Positions 27,447-35,475 of a stretch of 55,507 nucleotides of DNA are shown piece by piece. Under the pieces are notes generated by a model. The model had not been told where the DNA came from and ran no database searches. It was given only the letters and a program-made list of their open reading frames with translations. The stretch is from an uncultured Lachnospiraceae bacterium (GTDB taxonomy: Bacteria; Bacillota; Clostridia; Lachnospirales; Lachnospiraceae). The stretch's first letter is position 1. Every line of letters starts with the position of its first letter. Position numbers and translations under genes: made by a program. The stretch lies in the NCBI GenBank assembly GCA_910585825.1, contig CAJUEY010000019.1:1-55507 (forward strand), written 5' to 3'.

Positions 27447-27631
27447 TAATAATACAATAATGATTCTGCAAGGAATAACTTTTATGTCATATTGCAGGAT
27501 GAACGGACAGATGGGAAGAAAGGTGTCTTAACGGAGATGACGGGGCTTGGCAGGCGCAGGGGGCAAGCTGCTGAAAGGAGATGCCAGACAGGATCTTTTG
27601 TCCATAAACAGAAAACAGGGGTGTGGTATTT

Positions 27632-28315
27632 ATGTTGAGGGTTGCAGTAGTTGAAGAGGATTATGTATATGTAGAATATTTGAAAAGCCTCTTGTTTCAA
27701 TGGGCAGATAAAAAAACGGAAATTAATGTATCCACATTTGTAAACGGAACAGATCTTGTTGAAAATCTGACTCATGCGTCAGCGTATGATGTTATTTTTA
27801 TGGATCTTTCACCAAATCAGCCGGACGGAATTCTTGCGGCTAAAAGCCTGCGGGATATGGGTTATAAAAATCTGCTGGTTTTGACGGCGGCATTTGGGGA
27901 CAGGGCCTGCGAAGGATATCAGGTGAATGCGTACCGGTATTATGTAAAGCCTGTCATGCAGGAAAACATAAAGGAATGCATGGATTATGCATTTATTCAA
28001 AAGACAGGCAGTTATTTTCAATATACATATCATGGAGTTACCGAACGGATTGCATTTCGTAAGATTGTTTGCTTTGAAAGCCGCCAGCATTATATCGACA
28101 TCCACACATTGAGTGGGATCGTCCATATCAAAAGAACGTTGAAAGAAATACAAAAGCAGTGTCCCGCTTATTTTTTGCGTTGCCAGAGATCCTATATTGT
28201 CAACATAAATTGCATTCTGTCGAGAAAGGGAAGTCAATTAAAGCTAATCAATGGAAAAGTGGTGACTGTTTCTCCACGTTATCTGGAAACAGTAGTGTCT
28301 GCCATGGGGAGTTAG
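27632..28315 (+). CDS. LytTR-family response regulator beside the RiPP cluster
   Basis: The 227-aa protein joins a receiver domain (VAVVEEDYVYVEYLKSL acidic pocket, phospho-Asp in VIFMDLSPNQPDG, conserved Lys in YYVKPV) to a C-terminal LytTR DNA-binding domain (about 130-227; YFLRCQRSYIVNINCI). ATG 27632 is preferred because GGGG sits 10-13 nt upstream; a GTG nine bases earlier has no room for a ribosome binding site. No histidine kinase is adjacent. LytTR proteins bind pairs of direct repeats 21-22 bp apart, and such pairs lie in the divergent promoter region at 30326-30393, so it probably controls the peptide cluster. Confidence 0.85.
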   Translation: MLRVAVVEEDYVYVEYLKSLLFQWADKKTEINVSTFVNGTDLVENLTHASAYDVIFMDLSPNQPDGILAAKSLRDMGYKNLLVLTAAFGDRACEGYQVNAYRYYVKPVMQENIKECMDYAFIQKTGSYFQYTYHGVTERIAFRKIVCFESRQHYIDIHTLSGIVHIKRTLKEIQKQCPAYFLRCQRSYIVNINCILSRKGSQLKLINGKVVTVSPRYLETVVSAMGS

Positions 28316-28346
28316 GTTTCCCCATGGCAGACAAATGCCTATTTTT
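28297..28346 (+). terminator. Long hairpin overlapping the LytTR stop codon
   Basis: A perfect 14-bp stem (GTCTGCCATGGGGA / TCCCCATGGCAGAC) includes the last codons of the regulator; a T run follows after 9 nt. Termination is likely but the distal T run is atypical. Confidence 0.6.
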
Positions 28347-28590
28347 GTCCAAATATTATCGGCTGATTTCCTGTATAATTTCAAATGATTCATTCAAATC
28401 CATGAATATCAGAAACAACAAGTGACGTTGTTTCTCCATCTTCCGATTCTTTTTCTATCTGTTTCTTTATCTTATTTCCCCTTCAGATGTTTTCTCTATA
28501 TCTTATGTTGCTTTTATTAGCCATTTTATATTATTCTCCTATTTTCAATATTTATTTAGGCATTTACAGAACGCCATAGCCTGTATAGAA

Positions 28591-30240
28591 TCAATCTTTT
28601 TTTTGATTTTCTTCTATCTGCATAATTTTCCCATGGGATATATGTATGATTTTATCTACATATTTCAAGATGTCATTTCGGTGTGTCACAATAAAATAGA
28701 AATCGTAATCTGTATTTTCTTTGATAAACAAGTTAAATGCGTCTTCGGATTCTTTATCATAGTTAGAGGATGCTTCGTCTAAAACAAGTATTGAGGTTTT
28801 GCGGTTTAAGGCGCGGAGCAATGCGACTTTCTGTTTCTCCCCACCGGACAACTTTGTCCCGTCGCAGCCAACCGCCGTATCAAATTGCTTTTCCAGTTTT
28901 TCAATTGCCTCTGTGCAAAACGTCGGACAAATGCCATAGTCAAAAGACGTTTCTTTATCCAGAACAATGTTTTCTTTCACAGTTCCGCGAAACAGGTGGA
29001 TATCCTGTGATACGACGCTGATTTTATTTCGGTATGCTTCGATATTATATTCCTGAATCGGTATTCCGTTTATGGTGACTTCCCCGGAAGAGGCCTGGCA
29101 TAATCCCAAGAGAAGGTTTAAAAGAGTAGTTTTGCCGCTCCCATTATCTCCGACAAGGGCAGCTTTTTCTCCTCTGTATATTTCAAAATTAACATCTTGC
29201 AGGATGCGTCGTTTATCAAAAGTCACAGAGACATTCTTAAATTTAATATTTGAAATTATAGGATCTGGAAGGAGAGAGGAAGAATAATTTTCCTCTTCCA
29301 AGGCAAAAAAGTACTGAATATCTTCAATGCATGGTTTTATCTGTTTCATAATGATTTGCAAATACATAATAGCATCCACGGGAACCAGCAGATAGGAGGA
29401 AAATGTGATAAATGTTACAAGGCTGCCAAAGGTAATCTGATTTCTTTGAATCAGAATAGCGCCGGGCAGGTACATCAGATTGATGAAGGCAAGTTCTACT
29501 ACACGCATGATATGATCGTATTTTGTGGTAAAAAGTGAAAGATTTTTTGAGGTTTCATTCATGTGGTCAATATGCTCCCCATACTCTGCCGTTTTTCTGG
29601 AATAAAGATTCCAAAGCTTAATATCAATGGCGCCGGATAAGAGATCGGAAAACCATGTATTATAATTTTTGTTTGCCTCCATAGATTCTTTTCCAAGTTT
29701 TTCGGACTTGGAGCGCATCCATATATTAAATACAATTTTAATGAAAATTAACGGAAGCATTAACAGGGCTAGCTGCCAGTTTAAGCAGAAAAGCCCTACA
29801 GCAGCGCCGGCTGCTTTGCAGATGGTCAAAAAGAACATAAGAAAATTGCTGCTGGTAAAGTTCATAAGACTGCTGATATCGTAGAAAACATCGCCGATTG
29901 TCTTGTAAAATCCTTGTTCTTTATAATGTTTTGGGTTTAGTTTTAGTCCATGGCGCAGAGCTTTTATTTTCAGGTCTTTTCCAAAAGAATTTGCCACAAA
30001 TATTTCCTGCTTTGTCTGGAAATACTGTATGGCATTGTCGCATATATGCAGGAAAAGAAGAAGGAAGATGGCATACAAAACAGACTGGATATCGCTCTTT
30101 AACAGTCCCTGGTCAATCATAAAGCGGTTTGCAAAGGGCGCGGCAACATGTATGAGGGAGACAAGGAGAGAAAAAATAATAATAGAAGAGATGGCGGATG
30201 TATAGGGTTTGAGTAGCTTGTAAATACGCCGTAAATTCAT
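28591..30240 (-). CDS. ABC exporter (fused permease and ATPase) of the RiPP cluster
   Basis: The 549-aa half-transporter has about six transmembrane helices (1-310) and a C-terminal nucleotide-binding domain with Walker A GDNGSGKT, signature LSGGEKQK, Walker B ILVLDEAS and the THRND H-loop. There is no N-terminal C39 peptidase domain, so it would export already-processed peptide or rely on a separate protease; a subtilisin-like protease is encoded at 40778. AAAGGAG precedes the ATG. It diverges from the radical SAM gene across a 246-bp region containing the LytTR-like repeats. TATAAT at 30296-30291 with TTACTT 17 bp upstream is its likely promoter. Confidence 0.88.
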   Translation of the reverse strand: MNLRRIYKLLKPYTSAISSIIIFSLLVSLIHVAAPFANRFMIDQGLLKSDIQSVLYAIFLLLFLHICDNAIQYFQTKQEIFVANSFGKDLKIKALRHGLKLNPKHYKEQGFYKTIGDVFYDISSLMNFTSSNFLMFFLTICKAAGAAVGLFCLNWQLALLMLPLIFIKIVFNIWMRSKSEKLGKESMEANKNYNTWFSDLLSGAIDIKLWNLYSRKTAEYGEHIDHMNETSKNLSLFTTKYDHIMRVVELAFINLMYLPGAILIQRNQITFGSLVTFITFSSYLLVPVDAIMYLQIIMKQIKPCIEDIQYFFALEEENYSSSLLPDPIISNIKFKNVSVTFDKRRILQDVNFEIYRGEKAALVGDNGSGKTTLLNLLLGLCQASSGEVTINGIPIQEYNIEAYRNKISVVSQDIHLFRGTVKENIVLDKETSFDYGICPTFCTEAIEKLEKQFDTAVGCDGTKLSGGEKQKVALLRALNRKTSILVLDEASSNYDKESEDAFNLFIKENTDYDFYFIVTHRNDILKYVDKIIHISHGKIMQIEENQKKD

Positions 30241-30325
30241 AAATCATACTCCTTTGGATGCAAAAGTTTATGTTGGATCTTTGTCGTATCATTATAGTAG
30301 TAAAAAAAGAAAAAAGTAAGCATAA

Positions 30326-30393
30326 GTACATAAAAAGCAGAAAAGCGTACACAAAGAAAATATGTACAGAAATATGTCGTTTATGTACGAATT
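30326..30393 (+). promoter_or_regulatory. Candidate LytTR operator: four GTACA repeats between divergent promoters
   Basis: GTACATAAA (30326), GTACACAAA (30347), GTACAGAAA (30364) and GTACGAATT (30385) are spaced 21, 17 and 21 bp apart, that is, two pairs each with a 21-bp period, the geometry of LytTR-domain sites. They lie between the exporter promoter (30291-30319, minus) and the radical SAM gene. A separate perfect palindrome, ATATTGTA-AA-TACAATAT, is at 30436-30453. Confidence 0.55.
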
Positions 30394-30486
30394 ATTGAAA
30401 TTTAGAAGGTAATATATTAGCATATAGAAAAGATTATATTGTAAATACAATATCAATGTTGCAAATATGATTCAAAGGAGGAAAAC

Positions 30487-31920
30487 ATGGCAGACACAAA
30501 TCCTATTATTTTCAGAACATATCAGACGTATGGCGGTTATTATGTCTATGACAGGCATACGAATTCAGTCATTACATTAAAACCGGATGAGTTTCAGGAA
30601 TTGCAGGCCGTGGAAAAAGGAGAAATGTCTCCAGAGCAGAGCGATGTGATTGCACGATACCAAAAGGAAGGATTATTTGTGCCGAATGTGGTTCAGGGAT
30701 TAATACATCCACAGACGGATATTTTGGAATATCGTTCAGAGCGGCGTCTGGGGCAGCTGATTTTACAGGTTACACAGCAGTGTAATTTGCGATGTTCCTA
30801 CTGCACATATTCTGGAATATATGAAGGCAACCGGACGCATTCTTCCAACCGGATGAATTTTGAAACGGCAAAAAAGGCAATTGATTTCTTTTTTGACCAT
30901 AATATAGACAGTGCAAAGGTGCCGGTTGGATTTTATGGCGGGGAGCCGTTGTTGGAATTTGATTTAATTGTACAGTGTGTGGAATATATTGAAGAAAAGA
31001 TGGAAGGCAAGGATATCCAGTTTGGGTTAACAACGAATGGAACGCTGTTACAGGGAGAGCGGGCAAGATTTTTGGTGGAACACAATTTTGATATTTCGAT
31101 CAGCTTGGACGGATCGCAGAAAGAACATGATGCCTGTAGGAAATTTCCGGATGGATCGGGATCGTTTGAACTGGTGATAAGGCATGTGGAAGAGATGTTT
31201 GAGCGGTATCCAAAGTACACAAAGGAAAAAGTAAAGTTTTTTACTACGGTCAATCCTTATATGGATTTGGGCTGTGTGTTAAATTATTTTGACAGCAGTG
31301 AATTGATTGACCGAAGCGCACTTTTGTATAATACGATGGTTCCGGTTAATTTGAAAGATGAGGCGTCTTATCAGGAATCGTATTATCTGATCAGAAACTA
31401 TGAATACGTCAGGATGTTGTTTGCTTTGGTTGGCAAATTGGAAGAAACATATATTAATCGCTTGGTTGCCAGTGATGCAAATCAAATTGCGCGGTTATGG
31501 AAAGCGGTACATAGCAAACGGTTTCTGAAACCTTTTGCATTTCAGGCGGGTCCCTGCATGCCGGGAATTTTACGTTTGTTTGTACGTTATGACGGAGGAT
31601 TTTATCCATGTGAAAGAGTCAATGAGAATTTGGAGTATTACAAGATTGGCTGTGTAGAAGAGGGATTTTATCTGGATCGTATGAAGAATTTGCTGAATAT
31701 CGGAAAATTGACGGAGGAAGAGTGCAAAATATGCTGGAATCTAAGGTGCTGTGTCATGTGTTCTAGTGAAATCGAATTACATGGAAAGGAACAGCCGGAC
31801 AAAACAGATAAACTGGAAGTTTGTAAGAATCATAAAAAGGAGACGGAATTTGAATTATATCAGTTATGCGTACTGAAAGAATTTGGCTACCATCCCAAAA
31901 CGGAGGTGTTATGGATATGA
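30487..31920 (+). CDS. ccpM: Radical SAM peptide maturase, CcpM type
   Basis: The 477-aa enzyme has the SAM-cluster motif CNLRCSYC (C99, C103, C106), followed by GFYGGEPLLE and LTTNGTLL of the radical SAM barrel. Its Cys-rich C-terminal region (GPCMPG, YPCERVN, CKICWNLRCCVMC, CKNH) is SPASM-like and would hold auxiliary Fe-S clusters. The N-terminal about 80 aa resembles a peptide-recognition domain. This matches the Cys-rich-peptide maturase CcpM that accompanies CLI_3235-class precursors in clostridia. It presumably installs a thioether or other crosslink on the peptide encoded at 33297. AAAGGAGG precedes the start. Confidence 0.88.
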   Translation: MADTNPIIFRTYQTYGGYYVYDRHTNSVITLKPDEFQELQAVEKGEMSPEQSDVIARYQKEGLFVPNVVQGLIHPQTDILEYRSERRLGQLILQVTQQCNLRCSYCTYSGIYEGNRTHSSNRMNFETAKKAIDFFFDHNIDSAKVPVGFYGGEPLLEFDLIVQCVEYIEEKMEGKDIQFGLTTNGTLLQGERARFLVEHNFDISISLDGSQKEHDACRKFPDGSGSFELVIRHVEEMFERYPKYTKEKVKFFTTVNPYMDLGCVLNYFDSSELIDRSALLYNTMVPVNLKDEASYQESYYLIRNYEYVRMLFALVGKLEETYINRLVASDANQIARLWKAVHSKRFLKPFAFQAGPCMPGILRLFVRYDGGFYPCERVNENLEYYKIGCVEEGFYLDRMKNLLNIGKLTEEECKICWNLRCCVMCSSEIELHGKEQPDKTDKLEVCKNHKKETEFELYQLCVLKEFGYHPKTEVLWI

Positions 31921-32984
31921 AAAAAACAATGGTATTTCCATACCATCCAGATATGGAGATTCTGACGGATCAGGCATTCGGTTTAAAGGATGCTTCCATT
32001 GTTGGGTTCGCATCTTATCAGGAAGATGAATCTATCATTCGGGAATTGAATGAAAAATTAGGAAACAGCAGTAATTTAGAAGAAATGATACAACAGTGCG
32101 ACCGGGTTCTTTTTTTGGAGGACTACAGAGGATGCAGGAAAGAAAAATACTATGAGGTATTGGAAAAAGCAATTGCCGCAGGAAAAGAAATCGTGCTCGT
32201 GCCGCAATTAAAAAAAGAACTGGACTTAGAGCCATATGGGGAGCGATGCGTCTTTTTACAAAAGGAATTAATGACAGGCGTGAAACCGTCTTCTCTGAAA
32301 GAGAAAGAAAAATATCCTGTGGAGATTCCGGTTGTCGCCGTTATGGGACTGGGAAAACATTGCAATAAATTTGAGAATCAAATATTGATGAAAAAGATGT
32401 TTGAAGAAAAGGGGTATCGCGTGGCATGGTTTTCATCGAATCCTCTGGGAGTTTTGTTTGGCGGGAATACCCTTCCGGAATTTTTATTTGAGGAATCTGT
32501 TTCCTTTGAAGAGAAAATATTTCGGTTGAATCATCTTATGTATGGGCTTTCCAGAGATGGGGCGGCAGATGTATGCATTATAGGCGTACCGGAGGGTGTT
32601 TCAGAGTTTGAGAAATATGAATACCATCATTTTGCAGAATACGCTCTGGTCATTGGCAATGCAGTTCCTGTTGACAGCTCTGTGTTGTGTTCTTATTTTT
32701 TGCGCCAGCCGATTGAGAGTGAAATTGACAATATCATACGTCACATTTATGAGAAATTTGGTATTCCCATAGATATGGTGTCTATTGGCAATGCAGGCTA
32801 TCAATTGTTAGAAGAGGAACTGGATGTGATATATATGTTTTTTAAAGAGAAGTATATAAAAGAACATTATGTCAAAAATGAGGAGTTGTCAAATTTCGTT
32901 GTAGGCATATGGGAAAAAGAAAAGCTGCAGATTGCTATGGAAAAAATATTAGAACGCCTTTGTTCCAATGCCGCAACAGTATAA
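31917..32984 (+). CDS. Peptide maturation protein of the TIGR04066 type
   Basis: The 355-aa product overlaps the radical SAM stop (ATGA at 31917); ATG 31911, two codons earlier, is an alternative start. It matches the uncharacterised clostridial peptide-maturation protein that always accompanies CcpM. The first 130 aa look like a Rossmann-type domain; the middle (VAVMGLGKHCNKFENQ at about 142, then YRVAWFSSNPLG) resembles a P-loop-like or DUF1611-type fold without a full Walker A. No membrane segment. Its biochemical role is not known; association with the maturase is by context. Confidence 0.75.
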   Translation: MKKTMVFPYHPDMEILTDQAFGLKDASIVGFASYQEDESIIRELNEKLGNSSNLEEMIQQCDRVLFLEDYRGCRKEKYYEVLEKAIAAGKEIVLVPQLKKELDLEPYGERCVFLQKELMTGVKPSSLKEKEKYPVEIPVVAVMGLGKHCNKFENQILMKKMFEEKGYRVAWFSSNPLGVLFGGNTLPEFLFEESVSFEEKIFRLNHLMYGLSRDGAADVCIIGVPEGVSEFEKYEYHHFAEYALVIGNAVPVDSSVLCSYFLRQPIESEIDNIIRHIYEKFGIPIDMVSIGNAGYQLLEEELDVIYMFFKEKYIKEHYVKNEELSNFVVGIWEKEKLQIAMEKILERLCSNAATV

Positions 32985-32998
32985 TGCGAGGTGAGTGT

Positions 32999-33250
32999 AT
33001 GGAGTATACAAAAAGTGCATTGGTTGATTTAATAAAAAAGACTGTGTATGAAGTCACAAATGTAAAAGTAGAGGATGAGAAAATGAATTTGTTAGATAAC
33101 AGGTTGAATATCCGTCCGGCAGATTTTCTGTATATATTTGATTTGCTGGAAAAAGAGCTTCATGTTCCGGCAGCAGATATACTGAGGGATCATAATCATA
33201 CCATTATGGAAGTGGGAGCTATGGGCGATGCATTGTTAAAATTGCTTTAA
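32999..33250 (+). CDS. Acyl-carrier-related protein of the peptide maturation system
   Basis: This 83-aa helical protein (MEYTKSALVDLIKKTVYEVTN...) has the length and helix pattern of an acyl carrier protein. Where ACPs have the D-S-L phosphopantetheine site it reads RPADFLYIF, with no serine, so it cannot carry the usual prosthetic group. It fits the acyl-carrier-related family that travels with CcpM. GAGGTGAG gives it a good ribosome binding site, and it lies 15 bp after the TIGR04066-type gene. A docking or scaffold role for the precursor is possible but unproven. Confidence 0.8.
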   Translation: MEYTKSALVDLIKKTVYEVTNVKVEDEKMNLLDNRLNIRPADFLYIFDLLEKELHVPAADILRDHNHTIMEVGAMGDALLKLL

Positions 33251-33296
33251 GAATGGTTCGTACACCATGCAGAATTTTATACAAGGAGGTAATTTT

Positions 33297-33500
33297 ATGA
33301 ACAAATTAAATAAAAATTTTTCTGAGAAAGTGAAAACGGTTGAGGCTATGGTAAATGCTTGCGGTGGACTGGGATTTGGCTGTATGTGCGATAGCATGAT
33401 TGATTGTGCGTGCAACTATGAAGATCATGCCCAGAAACAAAGCAAATATCAAAGTTGGTTAAACGATTATCGTAGTGCATTTCGAAAAGCTGCAAACTAA
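33297..33500 (+). CDS. Cys-rich precursor peptide, CLI_3235-like
   Basis: The 67-aa peptide starts at ATG 33297 behind a consensus AAGGAGGT. The leader MNKLNKNFSEKVKTVEAM is lysine-rich and of the K-L-N-K-x-F...TVEA type. The central core has five cysteines (C22, C29, C31, C37, C39) in ACGGLGFGCMCDSMIDCACN. A 28-residue polar and charged tail follows (YEDHAQKQSKYQSWLND...), longer than a simple core, so it may be a follower or be removed by the protease at 40778. It is the substrate expected for the radical SAM enzyme three genes upstream. Two decayed relatives lie at 35191 and 40484. Confidence 0.85.
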   Translation: MNKLNKNFSEKVKTVEAMVNACGGLGFGCMCDSMIDCACNYEDHAQKQSKYQSWLNDYRSAFRKAAN

Positions 33501-33664
33501 CATTTACTACATAATAATAATTTCTTGAAAAATATTTCGTATTATTAAGTTGTAATTAGAATTATTGCAAAATGATAAGAGTTAAACTAACAATACTGTT
33601 GTTTTGATATTGATGGTTTTATGAAAAGAGGTTGTTTCGATATACCTGCATGGTGCTATGAATA

Positions 33665-33705
33665 GGGGGATTCTTTTCGGGATCTCCCTTAAAAGGATTA
33701 AGGAG
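33665..33705 (+). promoter_or_regulatory. SD-sequestering leader of permease gene 1
   Basis: The ribosome binding site TTAAGGAG (33698-33705) can pair with CTCC-C-TTAA directly upstream. The same ATCTCCC (33682-33688) can instead pair with GGGGGAT (33665-33671), which would free the ribosome binding site. Confidence 0.55.
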
Positions 33706-33716
33706 TTGAAAATAAT

Positions 33717-35186
33717 ATGCTTATATGGAAAAGAGCAGCACTATACCTTATAAGAAAAAAAGGACGGACAACATTTCTGTTTCTGTATATGGTTGCTATG
33801 GCAGTCTTTCTTTTAACGGCGTTTTCTTTAAAAAATGCCGCAGAAAAAGAACTTTCCCGTCTGCTTGAGACATTTGGAACAGGGTTTGTCATTAAAATTA
33901 ATACGGAAAATCCGGCAAATGTAACAGTCATAGAAGAGAATGGTACAATAGACAGCAGGTATATCGGGACAAAAATTACGGACGAGATGATTCAAAAAAT
34001 CCTGGAACTGGACGGTGTTACAAATTATACGCTGCCCAGGGAATTTAACTCTGTATGGACGGATCTCAAATTACGGCCAGGCGCTTGGGCGCAATTTGAG
34101 CCAGTCGAGGACACAATATTTACAGAAGAAAATTTAAAATTATTGAGACAGACCATACTGGCATATTCCTGCACCGACGGAGAATTGAGCAAGAATTTTC
34201 GTACAGGGGCGTTGGAAATCTCAGAGGGCAGGAATCTTAAAAGAGAAGACCGTTTCCGGGTATTGGTTTCAGAGGAACTTGCCGAACGGAACGGGCTTTC
34301 TATGGGAGATGTTATTACAATTGAAGTAAAAGAGGGGATATACCTGCCAACTAAGGAGTATCATAAGACATGGGGAGAACCGATACGGCTTGAAATCATC
34401 GGATTATTCCATATGAATTTTACCCAGAAGTCTTCTGAACAGACATATGAAGAAGGGTATATGGAGAACAACATTTATGTGGATCAGGAAACGCATAAAC
34501 TAATAGACCAAATCATAGCAGACAACTGGGTAGGCGAATTTTATGACGTTGGCTATCCGGAAGTGATCTTTTTTGTAGATGATCCGAAAAAAACAGATGC
34601 CATTATACAGGAAATGAAAGAGAGGGAGGACATTCCTACAGACAGCCTGACTGTGTATCCGGACCAGACAGCATACGAAGCTTCTGCGAAACCGTACAGC
34701 CTGATACGAATGTTTTCTATGATGTTGTCGGTAATTGGAATTGCCGGTGTGGGAATCATACTCTATCTGCTTATGAAACTGACTGTGCGGAGACGAATGT
34801 ATGAGGTGGGAATACTGCTCTCCATAGGAATGAAGAAACGCACAATCGTGGGGCAGATGCTGATAGAGTGTCTGGCGGTATCGGCGGCGGCGCTGGTTCT
34901 TGCCATTTTACTATCCGGCCCGCTGGTTTCTGTCTGCTCCCAGGCGGCAGAGCGGCTTGCCGCGCCAGACGTAAAAGAGGAAACATACCGCGTGACATTG
35001 AGGGATGGCATGTATCCGGAGATGGATAAGATATCTTCTGATGAAGTGGCGCTATCCGGGGAAGTTACGCCTGAAACAGTCATGCTGCTGATTGTTCTGG
35101 TAAGCGGCATTTCCACAGCAAGCGTTCTTCTGGCATCGGTTCGGATACTGGAAACAGAGCCGAAAAAGCTGCTGCAGACGATGTGA
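33717..35186 (+). CDS. FtsX-like ABC permease, copy 1 of 4
   Basis: The 489-aa protein has an N-terminal transmembrane helix (about 18-38) after MLIWKRAALYLIRKKGR and an extracytoplasmic domain (about 40-330). A helix pair follows with the FtsX-like motif KLTVRRRMYEVGILLSIGMKKRTIVGQMLIECL, and a last helix near 455-475, ending KKLLQTM. MacB/FtsX-type permeases work with a separate ATPase; none is encoded next to it. It is identical at protein level to copy 3 from about residue 33 to about 415, and its 3' end and downstream 270 bp match copy 4. Likely roles are export of, or immunity to, the mature peptide (inference). Confidence 0.85.
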   Translation: MLIWKRAALYLIRKKGRTTFLFLYMVAMAVFLLTAFSLKNAAEKELSRLLETFGTGFVIKINTENPANVTVIEENGTIDSRYIGTKITDEMIQKILELDGVTNYTLPREFNSVWTDLKLRPGAWAQFEPVEDTIFTEENLKLLRQTILAYSCTDGELSKNFRTGALEISEGRNLKREDRFRVLVSEELAERNGLSMGDVITIEVKEGIYLPTKEYHKTWGEPIRLEIIGLFHMNFTQKSSEQTYEEGYMENNIYVDQETHKLIDQIIADNWVGEFYDVGYPEVIFFVDDPKKTDAIIQEMKEREDIPTDSLTVYPDQTAYEASAKPYSLIRMFSMMLSVIGIAGVGIILYLLMKLTVRRRMYEVGILLSIGMKKRTIVGQMLIECLAVSAAALVLAILLSGPLVSVCSQAAERLAAPDVKEETYRVTLRDGMYPEMDKISSDEVALSGEVTPETVMLLIVLVSGISTASVLLASVRILETEPKKLLQTM

Positions 35187-35190
35187 TTAT

Positions 35191-35334
35191 GAAAAAGGAA
35201 TTGAGGCTATTAAAAATGTTTGTGGCGAGAGTCCTTCTGGATGTATGTGCGATCGTATGATGACTGAATATGCAAATATGAAAATTATTACCCGGAAACA
35301 AAAGAAATTACATTTATGGATAATTGTGAAATGA
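35191..35334 (+). pseudogene. Decayed precursor-peptide gene after permease copy 1
   Basis: This frame has no start codon but reads EKGIEAIKNVCG, then SGCMCDRMM and YAN for 47 codons to TGA. It aligns with residues 10-40 of the true precursor (EKVKTVEAMVNACG, FGCMCDSMI, CN). Three of five core cysteines remain. Its 3' flank (GAAATGATAAAAGTCAAACT) also matches the flank of the intact precursor (CAAAATGATAAGAGTTAAAC), so it occupies the equivalent place in a tandem unit. Confidence 0.75.
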
Positions 35335-35422
35335 TAAAAGTCAAACTAATGATGCTATCGTTTTGATAACGAAGGTTTTATAAAAAAGATTATTTCGATA
35401 TATTTTCATGTTGCTATGAATA

Positions 35423-35464
35423 GGGAGATTCTTTAACGGGATCTCCCTTAAAAGGATTAAGGAG
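35423..35464 (+). promoter_or_regulatory. SD-sequestering leader of permease gene 2
   Basis: GGGAGAT (35423-35429) pairs perfectly with ATCTCCC (35441-35447); the alternative pairing is CTCC-C-TTAA with the ribosome binding site TTAAGGAG (35457-35464). Confidence 0.6.
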
Positions 35465-35475
35465 TTGAACATAAT

